Below the pieces are notes generated by a model that saw only the letters and a program-made list of their open reading frames with translations, had not been told where the DNA came from and made no database searches. Both the position numbers and the translations under genes were made by a program. Below are positions 59,719 to 64,000 of a stretch of DNA of 64,000 nucleotides, piece after piece. The stretch is taken from contig NZ_FNPW01000017.1 of NCBI RefSeq assembly GCF_900107395.1, forward strand, positions 62,001 to 126,000, read 5' to 3'. This stretch comes from Pseudomonas sp. NFIX28. GTDB lineage: Bacteria > Pseudomonadota > Gammaproteobacteria > Pseudomonadales > Pseudomonadaceae. Every line of letters begins with the position of its first letter. The first letter of the stretch is position 1.

Positions 59719-60642
59719 TCAGCCCGGCAGTGACGCGCCCCAGTCCGCCACCTGGCGGGCGCTGATGCTGACGCCGCCGCACACCACGATCACCACGTCC
59801 CGCGCCGCGGCGATGGCCGGGTGATCGAGGTAGGCCACCGCCAGCGAGACGCCGCAGGCCGGCTCCACCAATTGCCGCAGATCGTCGGCATAACGCACCA
59901 CGCCGAGGATCGCCTCGGCATCCGACAACACCAGCGACTGATGGGCAAAAGCCTGGATCTGCTGCAACGGCCAGGCCGCCACCTGGGCCGCACCGAGGGA
60001 ACTGGCGACGGTGTCGACCTTCGCCAACTTGACCGGGTGCCCGGCCGCCAGCCCTGCGGCAAAGGAAGCGCTGCCCGTGGTTTCACAGGCGATGATCCGG
60101 CAGTCCTGGCGCTGATGGTGCAGCAGGCCGGTGAGGATGCCGGCCAACAAGCCTCCGCCGCCCACCGATACCACTATCGTGTCGACCTGCGGACAGTCTT
60201 CGAGGATTTCATCGACCATGCTGCTGTGCCCTTGCCACAGCACCGGGTGGTCGAAGGCCGGCACGTATTCGCTGTCGGCAGCGCTGCTCAGTTGCAGCGC
60301 GCGCTCGTTGGCTTCATCCCAGACCTGGCCATGCACCAGCACCTCGGCGCCGGTCCGGGCGATGCGTTCGCGGGTGGTTTGCGCGGTGGTCTGCGGCACC
60401 ACGATGCAGGCTTGCAGGCCAAGGCTGGCCGCCGCCATCGCCGTGGCCAGCCCGGCATTGCCGCCGGACGGACAGACCACGCGGCGCTTGCCCTGCCGCG
60501 CCGCCTGGGTACAGAGCAGGCCCAGGCCGCGCATCTTGAACGAGCCGCCGGGCTGCAGGTTTTCCAGCTTGAGCCAGATACGCCGGGTGGCCGTGGTCAA
60601 CCCGGGATGCAGGATCAGGGGGGTGCGGATATGCAGCATCAT
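59719..60642 (-). CDS. PLP-dependent serine/threonine dehydratase
   Basis: The 307-residue fold-type II PLP enzyme has its cofactor lysine at about residue 36 in LQPGGSFKMRG, the asparagine loop in CPSGGNAGLATA, and the glycine loop VVSVGGGGLLAG. It is closest to the mammalian-type serine dehydratase/threonine deaminase set, converting L-serine or L-threonine to ammonia plus pyruvate or 2-oxobutyrate. No ACT regulatory domain is present. AAGGAG precedes the ATG-ATG pair used as start. It likely co-transcribes with the LysE exporter. Confidence 0.9.
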   Translation of the reverse strand: MMLHIRTPLILHPGLTTATRRIWLKLENLQPGGSFKMRGLGLLCTQAARQGKRRVVCPSGGNAGLATAMAAASLGLQACIVVPQTTAQTTRERIARTGAEVLVHGQVWDEANERALQLSSAADSEYVPAFDHPVLWQGHSSMVDEILEDCPQVDTIVVSVGGGGLLAGILTGLLHHQRQDCRIIACETTGSASFAAGLAAGHPVKLAKVDTVASSLGAAQVAAWPLQQIQAFAHQSLVLSDAEAILGVVRYADDLRQLVEPACGVSLAVAYLDHPAIAAARDVVIVVCGGVSISARQVADWGASLPG

Positions 60643-60723
60643 GGGCTCCTTGGATGAAGACGGGCGTCTTGCAACCATAGATGCTCAGGCCTGCCTATGC
60701 CGCCCCCCTTGGACCCTCGCCGG

Positions 60724-61380
60724 TCAGCGAATCGGCGGAACGCGGATATCGCCCTGGCGGCACTGGGTGCGCACGCCCTTGCCACAGGGCCCGAACCCCA
60801 GGTTCTTGTCCAGGCAGACCCGCACTTCGGAGAGTTCCGGGCCACTACACAACACCGCCACGCCCTTGTCGGGAATGCCCGGGTTGGCCTGGCGGAACAG
60901 CTGCTCGATCTCCCGGGCCTCGAAGTAATGCACGGTGGTCGAAGGTTCCAGGACCTGAGGAATCTTCACCTTGCCCAGGGCCTGGTCGGAGGCCTCCAGG
61001 TAAGCCATGGCCCCCAGCCCGCTGCAGGTGCCGTGCTTGCTCCACTCGTGCTCCATCAACTTGGCGGTGGGGAACAGGGTCAGGCCCTTGGCCCGCTCTT
61101 CGGCATTCAACGGGGTCAGCGGCGGGCAGGACTGCGGCCAGCCGCCCTTGGCGTATTGCGGCCACAGGCCGTGCAGGACAAAACCGTAGCCCTTGCCGGA
61201 ACACTGCTCGTTTTCCGGGTGGGTCAGGCAAAAGGTCGGCGACCAGGACAGCGACAACAGGTAGTAGTCGAACACCCCGGCCACCGATTCGCGCTGCTGC
61301 CGCGCCTCTCGTGCCTGGCTGACCCCGGCGGTGCAGATCATCAGCGCGGCCAGTGCCGCGGTTGCAAACAGTTTTTTCAT
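60724..61380 (-). CDS. Ribonuclease T2 family protein
   Basis: The 218-residue periplasmic enzyme has a signal peptide (MKKLFATAALAALMICTAG, cleaved near SQA). RNase T2 catalytic segments are CAS I with His70 (FVLHGLWPQ) and CAS II EWSKHGTC (Glu112, His116), with several cysteines for disulfides. It cleaves single-stranded RNA to 2',3'-cyclic phosphates, then 3'-phosphates. A longer frame exists upstream, but the signal peptide fixes the start. It is unpaired in this region. Confidence 0.93.
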   Translation of the reverse strand: MKKLFATAALAALMICTAGVSQAREARQQRESVAGVFDYYLLSLSWSPTFCLTHPENEQCSGKGYGFVLHGLWPQYAKGGWPQSCPPLTPLNAEERAKGLTLFPTAKLMEHEWSKHGTCSGLGAMAYLEASDQALGKVKIPQVLEPSTTVHYFEAREIEQLFRQANPGIPDKGVAVLCSGPELSEVRVCLDKNLGFGPCGKGVRTQCRQGDIRVPPIR

Positions 61381-61820
61381 TGACCCTCTCCTTGGGATGG
61401 GGCGGTAGGTGAACGGCCCCGTGGCGACCTGGCCGATAGCGGCCAGACACTCTTCTTGGCATGGGGCTGTTGCAGGAAGATGACAGGCCGCCTCCCTGCA
61501 AGAGAAGCCGGCCGATGCTCGCGGAGCGTTGTAGCAGACAGATCGCCCGGTTGCCATCGCCGGCCGGCGGCTTCTACGCAATGACCCGGCAAATGTGGAA
61601 TTTGCGGCAAACACTCATCTCTGTAGGAGCCAGGCTTGCCGGCGATCGGGATGATGCGGTGCGCCTGACACAACGCCTCGCGAGCAAGCTGCGCGCCTAC
61701 AAAGGCAAACCTGGGCCTGGCGATAAATAACGGTCGTTGGCGCCAAATGCGCAAGATCGTTCAAGCCATTTTCGCCGCGGGCTGGCACATTCGGTTTCCG
61801 TTCCTTGATTGCAGGCCGTC
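61381..61820. other. Intergenic region of 440 bases between RNase T2 and azlC
   Basis: It holds a family A repeat at 61621-61702 and no gene. Both neighbours are divergent, so promoters for both are expected here. No convincing hexamer pair was found by eye. Confidence 0.5.
61621..61702. repeat. Intergenic palindromic repeat, family A
   Basis: CTGTAGGAGCCAGGCTTGCCGGCGATCG and CCTCGCGAGCAAGCTGCGCGCCTAC are the arms, with a shortened centre of about 30 bases; one base in the right arm is altered (CGCGCC for CGCTCC). Confidence 0.7.
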
Positions 61821-62519
61821 ATGTCCAGCGCTCTTCTTCCCCGCGCCGCGTTTCTGCGCGGCGCCGTCGCCATCATGCCGTTGTCCCTGGCCACCGCGCC
61901 CTGGGGGCTGCTGGCCGGTTCCATGGCCATCGAGGCCAATCTCACGCCCCTGCAAGGCCAGGGCTTGTCGAGCATCGTTTTCGCCGGCGCCGCGCAACTG
62001 GTGGCGATCGGCATGCTCAAGGGCGGCGCGGGGATCTTCTCGATCCTGCTCACCACCCTGCTGCTGACTTCGCAGCACCTGCTGTACGGCATGAGCATGC
62101 GCTCGGTGATTTCCCCGCTGCCGGGGCGCTGGCGGGTGGGCCTGGGGTTCCTGCTGACCGATGAGCTGTTCGCCCTGACCAGCCAGCACGACAAGCAGCA
62201 GTTCGATCGCTGGTACGCCCTCGGCGTGGGCCTGACGTTCTACATCGCCTGGAACCTGTTCACCCTGGCCGGCATCGTGCTCGGAAGCGCCATTCCCGGC
62301 CTCGAACACCTGGGCCTGGACTTCTCCATCGCCGCGACCTTTATCGCCCTGATCACGCCGCTGGTGCGCAACGTGCCGACCGTGGTCTGCGTGGCGGTTT
62401 CGCTGTTCTGCTCGGTGCTTTTCAGCTACTGGCAATGGGGCTCGGCCCTGGTGCTGTCGGGCCTGGCGGGCATGACCGCGGGTTTTCTCTGCAACAAGTT
62501 CTACCGGGGGCGCACATGA
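61821..62519 (+). CDS. azlC: AzlC-family branched-chain amino acid permease subunit
   Basis: The 232-residue membrane protein starts with FLRGAVAIMPLSLATAPWGLLAGSMAIEANLTPLQGQGLSSIVFAGAAQLVAIGMLKGGAG, the AzlC signature, with about 7-8 helices and the TLLLTSQHLLYGMSMRS block. With AzlD it exports branched-chain amino acids or analogues. The chosen ATG follows GCAGG by six bases; the frame also has an upstream TTG with no gain. The stop overlaps azlD by four bases. Confidence 0.92.
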   Translation: MSSALLPRAAFLRGAVAIMPLSLATAPWGLLAGSMAIEANLTPLQGQGLSSIVFAGAAQLVAIGMLKGGAGIFSILLTTLLLTSQHLLYGMSMRSVISPLPGRWRVGLGFLLTDELFALTSQHDKQQFDRWYALGVGLTFYIAWNLFTLAGIVLGSAIPGLEHLGLDFSIAATFIALITPLVRNVPTVVCVAVSLFCSVLFSYWQWGSALVLSGLAGMTAGFLCNKFYRGRT

Positions 62520-62830
62520 TGATCTGGGCAGTGATTTTCGGCATGGGCTTGCTGGTGTTTCTCAACCGCTATGTGTTTCTCGAACCGCGCCTGCCGGTAC
62601 GCCTGAGCAGCAACGCCCGGCAGTTTCTCGGTTTTGCCGTGCCGGGCATGCTCACCGCGATCTGCGGGCCGATCGTGTTCATGCCCGACCACCAGCTGAA
62701 CCTGGCCTACGACAACCCGTACCTGATCAGCTCGCTGGTGGCCATCGTGCTGGTGATCTACACCCGCAACACCCTGGTCAGCATGTTGTTGAGCATGGCG
62801 TTCTTTTTTCTGCTGCGGTGGTGGTTGTAA
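62516..62830 (+). CDS. azlD: AzlD-family permease subunit
   Basis: The 104-residue protein has three helices (MMIWAVIFGMGLLVFLNRYVFL; FLGFAVPGMLTAICGPIVF; SSLVAIVLVIYTRNTLVSML) and the AzlD pattern with a basic middle (LPVRLSSNARQF). It pairs with AzlC through an ATGA overlap. A family A repeat begins just at the stop. Confidence 0.9.
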   Translation: MMIWAVIFGMGLLVFLNRYVFLEPRLPVRLSSNARQFLGFAVPGMLTAICGPIVFMPDHQLNLAYDNPYLISSLVAIVLVIYTRNTLVSMLLSMAFFFLLRWWL

Positions 62831-62904
62831 GAGCCAGTTTGCTGGCGACAGGCACCACGCGGTGTGCCTGACGGACCGCTTCGCGCGCAAGCTGCGCTCC
62901 TACG
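62829..62904. repeat. Family A repeat after azlD
   Basis: TAAGAGCCAGTTTGCTGGCGAC and GCTTCGCGCGCAAGCTGCGCTCCTACGG form the arms of a short, degenerate copy that begins at the azlD stop codon. Confidence 0.55.
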
Positions 62905-62910
62905 GGGTCT

Positions 62911-62985
62911 CTGTAGGAGCCAGGCTTGCCGGCGATGGCAGCGACGCGGTGTAACTGAACACACCGCCTCGCGAACCACCGACCG
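62911..62985. repeat. Second family A half-repeat
   Basis: CTGTAGGAGCCAGGCTTGCCGGCGATGGCAGCG begins a new element in tandem, and CACCGCCTCGCG ends it before the right terminal arm. It lies next to the end of the DipZ gene. Confidence 0.5.
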
Positions 62986-62998
62986 CTGACGCCCGCAT

Positions 62999-64000
62999 TT
63001 ACGGCGCCTTGGCTTCGCGCAGCAGTTGCTGGATCACCTGTTCCTGCGCCTCGTAGCGGCCTTCGCCAAAGTGGCTGTAGCGCACCTGGCCGCGGGCGTC
63101 GACGAAGTAATGGGCCGGCCAGTACTGGTTATCGAAGGCGCGCCAGATCGCGTAATTGTTGTCGATGGCCACCGGGTAGCCGATGTCCAGCTTGCGCACC
63201 TGGGCCTTGACGTTGTCGATGACCTTTTCAAAGGCGTACTCGGGGGTGTGCACGCCAATCACCACCAACCCGTCCTTGGCGTACTTTTTCGCCCAGGCGT
63301 TCACATACGGCAGGCTGCGCTTGCAGTTGATGCAGTCGTAGGTCCAGAAGTCCACCAGCACCACCTTGCCGCGCAAGGCTTCGGCGTCCAGCGGCGGCGA
63401 GTTCAGCCATTGCACCGCGCCGTCCAGCGAGGGCATCGCGCCCATGCTCGGCAGTGTCTCGGTGGACGCCGCGCCGGCCTTATCGATCAGGTAGTCCAGG
63501 GCCTTGGGCACATTCTTCAGCAGGCCTTGCTCGAGGGCCGCGCCGCCTTGGGACGAGGTGCCGGCCAACAGGCGCTCGTCCACCCCGCTGCCGATCGCCA
63601 CGGCTGCCAGCAACACCAGGCAACCGGCGGCGCGCCGCAGCCAGGCGGTGGCCGGCAGCGACGGCTTGAGCCGGTTGACCAGCCCTCTTCCGGCGAAAAT
63701 CAGCAACCCCAGGGACAAGGCACTGCCCAGGCCGTAGGCCAGCAGCAACAGGCTGGTCTGGGCGCTGGCGCCTTGCAGCATGGCGCCGGTCAAGATCACC
63801 TCGAGAATCGGCCCGGCGCAAGGCGCCCACAGCAAGCCGGTGGCCACCCCGAGCGACAGCGCCGCCAATGGCCCGGAGAGCTTGCGCGCCCGATCGAGGC
63901 GCAGGCCTTCCAGGCGATTGCCCAGGCTGACCCAGGGCCGGGCCAGCCAGTTGCCGAAGCGGGTAAAGATCAGCGACAAAGCGAACAGCCCCAGCACGAT
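62999..64000 (-). CDS. dipZ: Cytochrome c biogenesis DipZ-type protein (CcdA plus thioredoxin), C-terminal part
   Basis: The window ends inside this gene; about 334 residues are seen and the N-terminal membrane helices lie beyond. What is present is the last helices of the CcdA domain (LSGPLAALSLGVATGLLWAPCAGPILEVILTGAML). A periplasmic linker and a thioredoxin-fold domain follow, with the active site CINC in VDFWTYDCINCKRSLPYVNAW and the cis-proline region YPVAIDNNYAIWRAF. DipZ/DsbD-like proteins carry reducing power across the membrane to periplasmic disulfides. Confidence is high for the family, the start is outside. Confidence 0.92.
   Translation of the reverse strand: MVLGLFALSLIFTRFGNWLARPWVSLGNRLEGLRLDRARKLSGPLAALSLGVATGLLWAPCAGPILEVILTGAMLQGASAQTSLLLLAYGLGSALSLGLLIFAGRGLVNRLKPSLPATAWLRRAAGCLVLLAAVAIGSGVDERLLAGTSSQGGAALEQGLLKNVPKALDYLIDKAGAASTETLPSMGAMPSLDGAVQWLNSPPLDAEALRGKVVLVDFWTYDCINCKRSLPYVNAWAKKYAKDGLVVIGVHTPEYAFEKVIDNVKAQVRKLDIGYPVAIDNNYAIWRAFDNQYWPAHYFVDARGQVRYSHFGEGRYEAQEQVIQQLLREAKAP

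Overview
The window is chromosomal DNA from a Pseudomonas, most like the P. fluorescens/protegens/chlororaphis group. The evidence is the high G+C, the dense coding, and two gene orders known from P. aeruginosa and relatives (nadK to pepN; dnaQ/rnhA/gloB/mltD/npp). Typical genus families are present (DUF2388, DUF2797, an LdcA-type lysine decarboxylase), and two families of intergenic palindromic repeats recur between genes. There is no prophage, insertion sequence, CRISPR array, rRNA or tRNA that I can support. Start codons were moved from the longest open frame wherever a ribosome binding site or family start argued for it.

Layout. 1-9200: end of a glutathione S-transferase, four tiny genes for membrane or exported peptides, a periplasmic lactonase, an RND/MMPL exporter with its YCF48-like partner, and a SulP anion transporter. 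9227-15733: a tight minus-strand operon nadK, metallophosphoesterase, rhomboid protease, yeaC, DUF2797, pepN. 15838-24352: DUF1853, an arsRB locus with a well-formed operator-promoter and an upstream chrR-type flavin reductase, a LysR regulator, a GNAT gene with ldcA, and dnaQ. 24548-37534: DUF2388 and a lipoprotein phosphodiesterase between dnaQ and rnhA, a methyltransferase, gloB, mltD, and the five-gene npp (Yej-type) peptide/peptidyl-nucleoside importer. 37947-45351: a degenerate GGDEF protein, a periplasmic molybdenum dehydrogenase with its cytochrome c, VOC and AraC genes, a LysE exporter and two GNATs.

45477-51851 is the most interesting block. It is a yjfI-J-K-L-M-C envelope-stress operon (PspA-like coat protein, DUF350 membrane protein, Cys-containing lipoprotein, ATP-grasp ligase) into which a rhomboid-family protein and a K+-channel/TrkA-N gene are inserted between yjfJ and yjfK. 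Two identical 10-bp palindromes stand in its promoter region. Next comes a 1-kb non-ordinary stretch leading to the Mg2+ P-type ATPase mgtA. It holds a candidate small RNA or terminator, two translated-looking leader ORFs, and a hairpin that encloses the mgtA ribosome binding site.

55788-64000: a Na/Pi transporter overlapping a SLOG-fold gene, a putative outer-membrane protein, a LysE exporter, a serine/threonine dehydratase, RNase T2, AzlCD, and the C-terminal part of a DipZ-type thioredoxin/CcdA fusion. Several of these systems concern the envelope and periplasm (YjfIJKLMC, rhomboids, Mg2+ and phosphate transport, RND export, periplasmic redox).
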